A program made the translations under genes and the position numbers. Shown here piece by piece: positions 7,195 to 13,321 of a stretch of DNA of 20,507 nucleotides. Under the pieces are notes generated by a model. That model was given only the letters and a program-made list of their open reading frames with translations. It was not told where the DNA came from and made no database searches. Position 1 is the first letter of the stretch. Each line of letters starts with the position of its first letter. Origin of the DNA: an uncultured Eubacteriales bacterium. GTDB taxonomy: Bacteria > Bacillota > Clostridia > Oscillospirales > Oscillospiraceae. The stretch lies in the NCBI GenBank assembly GCA_900554705.1, contig USIH01000024.1, positions 1 through 20,507 on the forward strand. Reading direction: 5' to 3'.

Positions 7195-7230
7195 AGAATT
7201 ACACTCCTTCGTTTTCTGATGTCTGAACAG

Positions 7231-7258
7231 ATTATAGCATAAAAATGTCACTTTTCAA
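7231..7258 (-). promoter_or_regulatory. Sigma-A promoter of nfnA-nfnB
   Basis: Minus-strand TTGAAA (7253-7258), 16-bp spacer, perfect TATAAT (7231-7236) with TGC just upstream (extended -10). It starts about 20 bp past the gluQ stop. No terminator stem is visible between gluQ and this promoter, so read-through from gluQ is possible. Confidence 0.83.
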
Positions 7259-7276
7259 TGGTTTTTCGTTCCGCTG

Positions 7277-8179
7277 TCAAAAATCTTCGGGAATCGTCAC
7301 GTTTTGTCTCCCGATCCTGTCCCACGAAAAGGCTGAAAGCAATTCTTCCACGCTGATCGGTGCCGGAGACGGTGTCAGGCGCGCGGCGTTGGCGACCTTT
7401 CCTAAGAGTGCCTGCGGCGTATAGCGCAGGCGGAGCGCGCCCATATCGAGGCTCTTTTCCCGCTTGCTCAGGCGCTTTCCGTCCGGCGCGACAAGAAGCG
7501 GCACGTGGCAAAATGTCGGCACGCGAAAGCCGAGCGTTTCATACAGCCAGATCTGGCGCGGTGTGGAGAACAGCAGGTCACAGCCGCGCACGACCTGCGT
7601 CACGCCGCCCGCCGCGTCGTCGCAGACGACCGCGAGCTGATAGGCATAGACCCCGTCGGCTCTGCGGACGATGAAATCGCCGCACTGCTCCCCCAGCGCC
7701 TGCCGCTGCGAGCCGAACACGCCGTCGGTAAAGCACACGGTCTGGTCCGGAACGCGCACCCGCCAAGACGGCGCGCGCCGAAACCGCTCCCGCTGCTGCG
7801 GCGTCAGGCCGCGGCAGGTGCCGGCATAGACCCGCGCGCCGTCCTGCCCGTGCGGCGCGGAGGCGCAGAGCAGCTCCTGTCGGGAGCAGTAGCACGGATA
7901 GGTGTCGAGCCGGTCAAAGCAGCGGGCATAGGCGTCCGCGCGGCTGCTTTGCAGCGGCATTTCCTCGTCCCAAGTAAGGCCGAGCCACGCAAGGTCGCTG
8001 CGAATGTCGTCTGCATACGCCGCTCTGCTGCGCTGCGGATCAAGATCTTCGATGCGTAGGAGAAATCTGCCTCCCGCGCTGCGGGCAGAGAGCCACGCGA
8101 GCAGCGCCGTGTAAATGTTTCCAAGGTGCATTCGTCCCGACGGGCTGGGGGCAAACCGCCCGACGACTTTATCTTGCAA
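7277..8179 (-). CDS. gluQ: Glutamyl-Q tRNA(Asp) synthetase
   Basis: This 300-residue protein is a truncated glutamyl-tRNA synthetase-like enzyme without an anticodon-binding domain. It opens with GRFAPSPSGRMHLGN, holding the HIGH-type motif at 18-21, and has the KMSKS-type KRLSKR at 235-240. The zinc site expected for GluQ is present as Cys96-x-Cys98 and Tyr118-x3-Cys122. GluQ attaches glutamate to queuosine at the wobble base of tRNA(Asp). The start is a TTG at 8179 with GGGAGG nine bases upstream, inside the 3' end of the LCP gene; the two overlap by 11 bp, so translation is probably coupled. The wall-enzyme context is unusual; no queuosine-synthesis gene is in the window. Confidence 0.93.
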   Translation of the reverse strand: MQDKVVGRFAPSPSGRMHLGNIYTALLAWLSARSAGGRFLLRIEDLDPQRSRAAYADDIRSDLAWLGLTWDEEMPLQSSRADAYARCFDRLDTYPCYCSRQELLCASAPHGQDGARVYAGTCRGLTPQQRERFRRAPSWRVRVPDQTVCFTDGVFGSQRQALGEQCGDFIVRRADGVYAYQLAVVCDDAAGGVTQVVRGCDLLFSTPRQIWLYETLGFRVPTFCHVPLLVAPDGKRLSKREKSLDMGALRLRYTPQALLGKVANAARLTPSPAPISVEELLSAFSWDRIGRQNVTIPEDF

Positions 8180-9218
8180 GGTTCAGATCCTCCCAAGTCA
8201 CGTCACGGTCGTAGGGGTTAAATTGCGCATTGAGAAGCGCGAGGTAATCCGTGCTCCCGTCGATGATCACATAGGGATCACTGAGATAAAACGGCACTGT
8301 CGTCATATACAGATCGTCCGTCCCGCACAGCACAGCCGTTTCCGCCAGCCAGAGCATATTGCGCAGCGAAAGATCCGTGCGGCAGTTCTTTTTCAGCAGC
8401 GACAGCACGCGCGGCAGATGGATCACGTTTTTCACCGAAAGCCACTGATGCAGCGCGGCCGTAAAGAAATCCCGCTGCACCCGAACGCGGCGAATGTCCG
8501 CCTCGGCATAGCCGGAGCGGAAGCGCACGACGCCCATGGCCTCCTCGCCGTCGAGCCGCTGCATTCCCTCTTTCAGGTGGATGTGCAGATTCTGTGACGG
8601 GTCGTCATAGTCCATATCCATGGGGACATAAAAACGGACGCCGCCCAAAACATCAACAAGCTCCCGAAACACGTCCAGATTGAGCAGGAGATACCCGTCC
8701 GGTCGGAAGCCGACGCACTGGGACACATAGTCCATCAGCGCATCCATTCCCTCCTCACCCTGACCGTTGGCGGCATAAGCGCCGTTGATCTTATGCGGGG
8801 TATACTTGGAATTTACCTTTGTGTCGCGCGGGATGCTCATCAGGCTCATCCGCTTTTCGGTGCGGTTCAGGTTCAGCAGCATGATGGTGTCCGTGCTGCC
8901 GCTTGCCTGATCCGTCCCGACAAGCAGGATCGTTGCGCTCCCCTTTTGATGCCCCTGTGCGCTGCCGCGCGGCATTTTGGCAAGAAAGTGCAGCGCGCCG
9001 ACGGCAACCGCAACGACCAGAAGCAGGCAGAGAACGATCTTTAGGCAGGTTTTCCATACGCGGCGCTTTTTCCGTTTTCGTTCGGGCGGCTGGGAAAACG
9101 CGTCGTTATTATACACCGGCGGCGTCTCCTGCGGAATATACAGCCGGTCGGCAAAGCCGCGCTCATAGGGATCGTCGTCATCCAGCGGCGGCGCTTTATG
9201 AAAATAACGGTCGTCCAT
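8169..9218 (-). CDS. LCP (LytR-CpsA-Psr) family cell-wall glycopolymer ligase
   Basis: This 349-residue membrane protein has a charged cytoplasmic N-terminus, a basic KRKKRR stretch, one transmembrane segment at about 55-78, and an extracellular LCP domain from about 95. Family residues are visible in GSTDTIMLLN, SIPRDT, HKINGAYA and the arginine-rich FRSGYAEADIRRVRVQRDFF. LCP enzymes transfer teichoic acids or other undecaprenyl-linked polymers onto peptidoglycan, acting at the outer face of the membrane. The ATG at 9218 is preceded by AGGAG that overlaps the stop of the upstream SanA-like gene (10-bp gap), and its end overlaps gluQ. Which polymer it handles cannot be told. Confidence 0.93.
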   Translation of the reverse strand: MDDRYFHKAPPLDDDDPYERGFADRLYIPQETPPVYNNDAFSQPPERKRKKRRVWKTCLKIVLCLLLVVAVAVGALHFLAKMPRGSAQGHQKGSATILLVGTDQASGSTDTIMLLNLNRTEKRMSLMSIPRDTKVNSKYTPHKINGAYAANGQGEEGMDALMDYVSQCVGFRPDGYLLLNLDVFRELVDVLGGVRFYVPMDMDYDDPSQNLHIHLKEGMQRLDGEEAMGVVRFRSGYAEADIRRVRVQRDFFTAALHQWLSVKNVIHLPRVLSLLKKNCRTDLSLRNMLWLAETAVLCGTDDLYMTTVPFYLSDPYVIIDGSTDYLALLNAQFNPYDRDVTWEDLNLAR

Positions 9219-9228
9219 TTGATTTCTC

Positions 9229-9900
9229 CTATTTGTCGTTGGTCAGATCACCGTCGCCGCTTACAGGGATCGCTTCACCCAAGAAGGTCGGCTCCGGCCG
9301 GAAGACGGCGCTCAGGAAATCCTTGCAGCGCGCGAGGATCTCGCGCAGGTCGCGCCGATATTGCCCCGCGTAGGCACGCGTATCGGCTGCCACGCCGTAG
9401 GCCTCCAAGCCGAGCGCACGCGCCACGTAGATCGCGCGGTAGAGGTGATACTTCTGCGTCACGATCACGACGCGCTTTGCCTGAAAGATCTCCTTGGCGC
9501 GGTACATACTCTCGTAGGTGGAAAAGCCCGCATGATCCATAAACACGTCATGCGACGAAATGCCGCTCTCCACCGCGTAGTTTTTCATGACGCTCACTTC
9601 ATTATAATTCTCCTGCCCGTGGTCACCGCTCATGAGCAGCTTCGGCGCAACGCCCGCACGGTAAAGCGCAATGCCCTGCTCCAACCGGTCGCGCAGCATA
9701 TTGGTCGGCACGCCGTCGGCATAGACGCCGCATCCGAGGACAAGGATGCAGTCGACATCTTCCAAGGTCTGCGCCTCCTGCGGGCTGAGGATGTATTCTT
9801 TGACGCTTCCCTTCACATAGAAGTTCATGACAAATGTGCCCGCGCCCAGTAAAAGCGCAAGGCACAGCAGCACCAGAAGGATCCGTTTGAGTATTCTCAT
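9229..9900 (-). CDS. SanA/YdcF-like membrane protein (DUF218)
   Basis: From the ATG at 9900 (AAAGGAAA upstream) this is a 223-residue protein with one N-terminal transmembrane segment (ILLVLLCLALLLGAGTFVM, about residues 7-25) and an extracytoplasmic DUF218 domain. The domain is recognised by DCILVLGCGVYADG, LLMSGDHG, DHAGFSTYESM and VVIVTQKYHLYRAIYVAR, which match the SanA branch. SanA in enterobacteria affects envelope permeability and vancomycin sensitivity; the biochemical reaction is not established. The neighbour 10 bp downstream is an LCP wall enzyme, which fits an envelope role. A longer in-frame start at 10086 is rejected because it translates the nested hairpin region and part of the deaminase gene. 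Confidence 0.87.
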   Translation of the reverse strand: MRILKRILLVLLCLALLLGAGTFVMNFYVKGSVKEYILSPQEAQTLEDVDCILVLGCGVYADGVPTNMLRDRLEQGIALYRAGVAPKLLMSGDHGQENYNEVSVMKNYAVESGISSHDVFMDHAGFSTYESMYRAKEIFQAKRVVIVTQKYHLYRAIYVARALGLEAYGVAADTRAYAGQYRRDLREILARCKDFLSAVFRPEPTFLGEAIPVSGDGDLTNDK

Positions 9901-9916
9901 TGTTTTCCTTTCCAAA

Positions 9917-9995
9917 GGCCGAAGCCGCGTTTTTTCTTTTTTGGACGTGCTCCGGAGGGCAACGGTTCCAAAAAATGTGTCCCCCCGCTTCGGCC
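9917..9995. repeat. Nested inverted repeats between the deaminase and SanA-like genes
   Basis: Two pairs of perfect 9-bp arms share exactly the same centre. The outer pair is GGCCGAAGC at 9917-9925 with GCTTCGGCC at 9987-9995. The inner pair is TTTTTTGGA at 9937-9945 with TCCAAAAAA at 9967-9975. Between them lie symmetrical 11-nt unpaired stretches, and a small TGC/GCA hairpin can form near the tip. The 79-nt hairpin ends just before the SanA-like ribosome-binding site. It could be a structured leader, a processing site, or a small palindromic repeat element. No similar copy is seen elsewhere in the window. Confidence 0.7.
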
Positions 9996-10001
9996 GCGTG
10001 A

Positions 10002-10460
10002 TCATTTCCTCCGTTTGCCGAAGTATTCCCGCAGCACCACAAGGCTCTCCTCGCGCAGAATACCGGCAGAAACCACAGGCTTCCACCCCGAATGGTCAAA
10101 CACGATCTTCGAGCAGTTGCAGCCCGTTTTTCCGAGGATTTCTCCCAAGTCGATATTGCTCGCCGCATAGACCAGCCGTCCCAGCTTTGCCCAGACCATC
10201 GCCCCGCTGCACATGAAGCACGGCTCACAGCTGGAATACAGCGTATACTCGCGCAGTGCCGTGATGCCGGTCTGTGTGCAGAAGGTGCGGATCAGTCCGG
10301 CCTCGCCGTGAAAGCTCGGGTCGTGCTGCGTATAGATCTGGTTTTCGTTCTCAAAGACGATCTTCCCGTCCTTCACCAGCACCGCGCCGAAGGGTTCGTT
10401 TCCGTGGGCTGCGGCAGCGGCAGAAAGCTCGATCGCCCTGCGCATGAACCGTTCATCCAT
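10002..10460 (-). CDS. Nucleoside/nucleobase deaminase (cytidine-deaminase fold)
   Basis: From the ATG at 10460 (GGGAGGAAAA upstream) this is a 152-residue zinc deaminase. The zinc site is complete: His and Glu in FHGEAGL, and two cysteines in SCEPCFMC. Size and motifs resemble guanine deaminases of the GuaD type and yeast-type cytosine deaminases. The HGE triplet, rather than the HAE of TadA and Bacillus GuaD, makes tRNA adenosine deamination less likely. The substrate is unknown. It is the first gene of a minus-strand run towards the SanA-like, LCP and gluQ genes, with a 101-bp gap after it that holds a nested hairpin, and it has its own promoter at 10532-10560. Confidence 0.88.
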   Translation of the reverse strand: MDERFMRRAIELSAAAAAHGNEPFGAVLVKDGKIVFENENQIYTQHDPSFHGEAGLIRTFCTQTGITALREYTLYSSCEPCFMCSGAMVWAKLGRLVYAASNIDLGEILGKTGCNCSKIVFDHSGWKPVVSAGILREESLVVLREYFGKRRK

Positions 10461-10531
10461 TTGGTTTTCCTCCCGTTTTCCCACTGTCGCCCGCAGAGAA
10501 CCTTCTCCGCATGATTTTGGAATACCATGGT

Positions 10532-10560
10532 AGTATAGCACAAACACGGCAGAATTTCCA
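10532..10560 (-). promoter_or_regulatory. Promoter of the deaminase gene run
   Basis: Minus-strand TGGAAA (10555-10560), 17-bp spacer, TATACT (10532-10537) with TGC just upstream as an extended -10. The leader to the deaminase ATG is about 65 nt. The 10461-10812 gap also holds the divergent plus-strand promoter at 10625-10653. Confidence 0.72.
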
Positions 10561-10624
10561 CCGTTTGTGAAAAAACGGCGGAGCGGAACGCCGCATGATC
10601 CTTCGTCCGCCGTGCCATCTGCCC

Positions 10625-10653
10625 TTGACAAATCCGCGCTTTGCCGCTATAAT
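10625..10653 (+). promoter_or_regulatory. Consensus sigma-A promoter of the hydrolase-GNAT-VanZ unit
   Basis: TTGACA (10625-10630), 17-bp spacer, TATAAT (10648-10653): both boxes are perfect and at optimal distance. Transcription should start near 10660, leaving about 150 nt before the hydrolase start. Confidence 0.88.
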
Positions 10654-10659
10654 GCGTAT

Positions 10660-10812
10660 GCGCACCATGTGATGCACAACATTTGGTTTTCATCTTGCAT
10701 GCCGCTATCAAATTAAGCGAAGGCGCACGGCTCATCGGCTCACCCATGATACCGGGAGAGACCTATGCCAAGATCGCTGGCGGAAATGCGTAAAACTGTC
10801 GGAGGAAAAATC
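10660..10812 (+). other. Long 5' leader of the alpha/beta hydrolase gene
   Basis: About 150 nt lie between the expected transcription start and the chosen ATG. I recognise no known riboswitch core here. A second in-frame ATG at 10765 has its own GGGAG eight bases upstream and would add 16 residues (MPRSLAEM onward). The function of the leader, if any, is unknown. Confidence 0.4.
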
Positions 10813-11406
10813 ATGAAAAGTATCATTGTAAATGTCCACGGAAAGGGCGGCTGCGCTGAGGAAGCGGAGCATTACAAATCCCTCTTTCCCGAAACCGAAG
10901 TGATCGGTTTTGACTACCGGGCGCAAACGCCATGGGAGACGCGGGAGGAATTTCCCGCATTCTTTGCTGCGCTTCGCAAGCGCTGCACTTGTCTTACCCT
11001 GATTGCAAACAGCATTGGCGCGTTTTTCTCCCTTTCCTCGCTGGATGAGACCTTGGTCAGCAAGGCATACTTCATCTCCCCTGTTGTGGATATGGAGAAG
11101 CTGATCTGCAACATGATGCAGTGGTCAAATGTGACCGAACAGGAGCTTGCAGAAAGATCGGAGATCCCCACGACGTTCGGAGAAACGCTCTCTTGGCGCT
11201 ATCTTTGCTACGTGCGGGAGCATCCGATCGTATGGCGCGTTCCGACCCGCATTCTCTACGGAGCGCGGGATGATCTGACCTCCATGGATACCATAGCGGC
11301 CTTTGCGCGGCGGATCGGCGCGGCACTGACCGTCATGCCGGACGGCGAACACTGGTTCCACACCGAGGCGCAGATGCGGTTTTTAGACGCATGGATCACG
11401 GCATGA
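10813..11406 (+). CDS. Small alpha/beta hydrolase
   Basis: This 197-residue protein begins MKSIIVNVHGKGG after a good GGAGG site. It has the alpha/beta hydrolase layout: an oxyanion-type HGKGG strand end, a nucleophile elbow LIANSIGAF with Ser67 (Ala in place of the usual first Gly), an acid in YGARDDLTS (Asp153 or Asp154), and a histidine near the C-terminus (His180 or His183 in DGEHWFHTE). No signal peptide or membrane segment is seen, so it is probably cytoplasmic. The substrate is unknown. It is first in a plus-strand unit with a GNAT gene 33 bp downstream. A longer start at 10765 cannot be excluded. Confidence 0.85.
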   Translation: MKSIIVNVHGKGGCAEEAEHYKSLFPETEVIGFDYRAQTPWETREEFPAFFAALRKRCTCLTLIANSIGAFFSLSSLDETLVSKAYFISPVVDMEKLICNMMQWSNVTEQELAERSEIPTTFGETLSWRYLCYVREHPIVWRVPTRILYGARDDLTSMDTIAAFARRIGAALTVMPDGEHWFHTEAQMRFLDAWITA

Positions 11407-11439
11407 CTGGCGCTATTGTCGCTTTATAGAGGAGAAAAT

Positions 11440-11985
11440 ATGAAGCTTAAAACAAGTCGACTTTTCCTGCGGGAACTGACGCCGGATGATTTTGACGCGC
11501 TTTATACCGTGCTCGCCGATTCCGACATCATGCAGCACTATCCCTACACGTTCGATGCAGCACGGGTGCACGGGTGGATCGCCAAGAACATGGAGCGCTA
11601 CCGTGTGTTCGGCTTTGGCCTGCGGGCGGTCTGTCTGAAAGCTACGGGTGAACTGATCGGCGATTGCGGGCTGACCATGCAGAATATCGACGGCACGATC
11701 CTGCCGGAGATCGGCTATCACATTGCAAAAGCACACCAGCGGCAGGGTTACGCGTCGGAGGCGGCGCAGGCCGTCCGAGACTGGACATTCGCGCACACGC
11801 CGTTTGGCATGATATACTCTTACATGAAAAAAGAAAACATTCCGTCCGCCAAAACCGCGCGTGCAAACGGGATGACACCGCTGCGCAAATTCACCGACGA
11901 CGAAGGCGACCGGACGGTCGTGTACGGGATCAGCCACGCCGAATGGCTGGCGCGCGGCGGGACGGAAACGCCTTTTCAAAAATAG
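11440..11985 (+). CDS. GNAT family N-acetyltransferase
   Basis: This 181-residue protein starts at the ATG at 11440, six bases after AGAGGAG; a TTG nine codons earlier lacks such a site. It has an Acetyltransf_3/RimJ-like domain: TSRLFLRELTPDD at the start, and acetyl-CoA binding motif A as GYHIAKAHQRQGYASEA. The substrate is not predictable. It is the middle gene of the hydrolase-GNAT-VanZ unit. It is only loosely similar to the GNAT beside obg, so a recent duplication is unlikely. Confidence 0.88.
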   Translation: MKLKTSRLFLRELTPDDFDALYTVLADSDIMQHYPYTFDAARVHGWIAKNMERYRVFGFGLRAVCLKATGELIGDCGLTMQNIDGTILPEIGYHIAKAHQRQGYASEAAQAVRDWTFAHTPFGMIYSYMKKENIPSAKTARANGMTPLRKFTDDEGDRTVVYGISHAEWLARGGTETPFQK

Positions 11986-12033
11986 AAGGAGGTATGCGGT
12001 TCGTGCCCAAACCATACAAATATCTGCTCGACT

Positions 12034-12528
12034 TTGCCGCGCTCGCACTGCTTTTATCCTGCTCTTCCGGAAATGGAGCGGCACGGCAGCAAGATCTTAG
12101 CCGCCTACACGGCGATGTATCTCTATCTCTCCGGCGTCCTGTTTGTGACGCTCATGCCGGTTCTCGCCTCGCTGCCCTTCTGCTTCAACCATCCGTACAT
12201 TCCCATGCACATGGCGCCCTTTGAGGACGCCTTGCTCGGGCGCGGCGATTTTATCCGTCAGATCGTCCTGAATGTGATCATGACGATCCCGTTTGGCTTT
12301 CTCTTCCCGCTCTGCCGCTGTCTTTCCGCAAAGCGGTGCGGCCTGCTGCGCTGCCTGCTGATGACCGTGGCGCTCACGCTGTCCATTGAGCTGCTCCAGC
12401 CCCTTCTGAATGCCGCGCGAAGCTCTGACATTACCGACGTGATCACAAATACAACGGGCGGCCTGATCGGCTACGCGATCTATGCCGTGATCCACAGCCG
12501 TGTCCGAAACGTCCGCACAGGCACTTGA
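12034..12528 (+). CDS. VanZ-like membrane protein, apparently frameshifted at the N-terminus
   Basis: The body of this protein is VanZ-like: a first segment AAYTAMYLYLSGVLFVTLMP, then NVIMTIPFGFLFPL, LRCLLMTVALTLSIELLQ, and SSDITDVITNTTGGLIGYAIY, giving about four membrane segments. VanZ homologues are envelope proteins, some affecting glycopeptide or lipopeptide sensitivity; the biochemical role is unknown. The 5' end is odd. A strong AAGGAGG site right after the GNAT stop leads to a start (GTG 12003 or ATG 11994) in a different frame, which encodes a hydrophobic KYLLDFAALALLL. A third frame encodes ILLFRKWS, and only then does the present frame take over. The TTG at 12034 and the ATG at 12073 both lack ribosome-binding sites. 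Either the gene is damaged or the assembly has indels near 12051-12082. Confidence 0.75.
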   Translation: MPRSHCFYPALPEMERHGSKILAAYTAMYLYLSGVLFVTLMPVLASLPFCFNHPYIPMHMAPFEDALLGRGDFIRQIVLNVIMTIPFGFLFPLCRCLSAKRCGLLRCLLMTVALTLSIELLQPLLNAARSSDITDVITNTTGGLIGYAIYAVIHSRVRNVRTGT

Positions 12529-12560
12529 TACAAGAACTCCGGAGCACGAAACAGCGCTAA

Positions 12561-12598
12561 AAAACGCCGAAAGCCCCCAAAATGGCTTTCGGCGTTTT
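12561..12598. terminator. Bidirectional intrinsic terminator
   Basis: A perfect 15-bp stem (12561-12575 with 12584-12598, 8-nt loop) with A-runs on one side and T-runs on the other. It ends the VanZ unit on the plus strand, and the tRNA on the minus strand, where TTTTTTAG follows. Confidence 0.88.
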
Positions 12599-12601
12599 CT
12601 G

Positions 12602-12678
12602 TGGCGCGCCAGAAGGAACTCGAATCCCCGACCTTCCGCTTAGGAGGCGGATGCTCTATCCAACTGAGCTACTGGCGC
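12602..12678 (-). tRNA. tRNA-Arg (anticodon CCU)
   Basis: A 77-nt cloverleaf on the minus strand. The acceptor stem is GCGCCAG paired with CTGGCGC, with discriminator G and an encoded CCA. The D-arm contains AGCTCAGTTGGATAGAGC, the 5-bp anticodon stem TCCGC/GCGGA encloses the loop CTCCTAA (anticodon CCT), and the T-arm contains GGTTCGAGT-like sequence as GATTCGAGTTC. It reads AGG arginine codons. It lies downstream of rplS and its terminator. Only a weak CATAAT-like box precedes it, so read-through from rplS may contribute. Confidence 0.96.
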
Positions 12679-12723
12679 ATATTATGCTTTGGTTTTAGGC
12701 GGCGCTTATGGAAGGAAGAGAAA

Positions 12724-12747
12724 CCCCGCGCCTTTTCAAGCGCGGGG
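12724..12747 (-). terminator. Terminator hairpin of rplS
   Basis: An 8-bp GC-only stem (12724-12731 with 12740-12747, 8-nt loop) begins seven bases after the rplS stop, followed on the minus strand by a pyrimidine-rich TTTCTCTTCC. The U-tract is imperfect, so leakage to the tRNA gene is possible. Confidence 0.75.
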
Positions 12748-12754
12748 ACTGTCA

Positions 12755-13096
12755 TCAGACTTTCTCCTTGACCTTTGCAGCCTTGCCCAGACGGTCGCGC
12801 AGGTAGTAGAGCTTCGCACGGCGAACCTTGCCGCGGCGAACGGTCTCGACCTTGACGATGTTGGGGGAATGCACGGGGAAAACCTTCTCGCAGCCGACGC
12901 CGTAGCTCAGACGGCGGACGGTGATGGACTCCTCAATGCCGCCATGCTTGCGGGCAATGATGGTTCCCTCGAATGCCTGCACTCTTTCACGAGTACCTTC
13001 CTTGATTTTGACATGAACACGAACCGTGTCGCCGACGTTCATCTGCGGCAGTTCTTCCTTCATGTACTGGCTGGTCAGAGCCTTCATCAGATCCAT
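12755..13096 (-). CDS. rplS: 50S ribosomal protein L19
   Basis: This 113-residue protein is L19: [26 protein letters not shown], the [14 protein letters not shown] segment and the basic [22 protein letters not shown] tail are all present. L19 sits at the 30S-50S interface of the ribosome. The ATG at 13096 is preceded by GAGGAGG. It is a single-gene unit here with its own promoter (13179-13207), a leader of about 75 nt and a hairpin after the stop. In many bacteria it follows trmD; trmD is not in the window. Confidence 0.98.
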   Translation of the reverse strand: MDLMKALTSQYMKEELPQMNVGDTVRVHVKIKEGTRERVQAFEGTIIARKHGGIEESITVRRLSYGVGCEKVFPVHSPNIVKVETVRRGKVRRAKLYYLRDRLGKAAKVKEKV

Positions 13097-13172
13097 TGTG
13101 CTTGTCCTCCTCGTTTATTAGGCGTTCGTGCCGACGTTGACCGCGCCGCAGAGGACCACCCATTTTTCAGAC
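13097..13172 (-). promoter_or_regulatory. 5' leader of rplS, candidate L19 leader RNA
   Basis: About 75 nt separate the expected start of transcription from the rplS ATG. The stretch can form a GGCG/CGCC-closed hairpin before the ribosome-binding site. Firmicute rplS genes often carry a structured L19 leader here. The call is based on position and length; a covariance search was not possible. Confidence 0.4.
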
Positions 13173-13178
13173 CATGGT

Positions 13179-13207
13179 ATGATACCACACGGAGTCCGAA
13201 AAATCAA
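13179..13207 (-). promoter_or_regulatory. Promoter of rplS
   Basis: Minus-strand TTGATT (13202-13207), 17-bp spacer, TATCAT (13179-13184). It is divergent from the ATPase promoter about 80 bp away. Confidence 0.75.
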
Positions 13208-13285
13208 GTATTTTTTTGAAATTTTCCTCTTTCGCGGGGCAGAAAAAAGTCGTTTTTGCAGGTGTATTTTTGCGGGCGAATGTGC

Positions 13286-13291
13286 TATAAT
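13286..13291 (+). promoter_or_regulatory. Extended -10 promoter of the P-type ATPase gene
   Basis: A perfect TATAAT at 13286-13291 is preceded by TGC, the extended -10 form. The -35 position (about 13263-13268, TGTATT) is poor, so the promoter would rely on the extended -10 element. Start of transcription is expected near 13298. Confidence 0.65.
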
Positions 13292-13321
13292 CATTAAAAT
13301 AGTTTTTTGGAGCTGCTTTGT

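Noticed and set aside
10660..10812. Possible TPP or SAM riboswitch in the hydrolase leader
   Set aside because: A few short strings looked suggestive (CATCGGCTCACCC, CGGGAGAG) but the core motifs and pairings of these riboswitches are absent.
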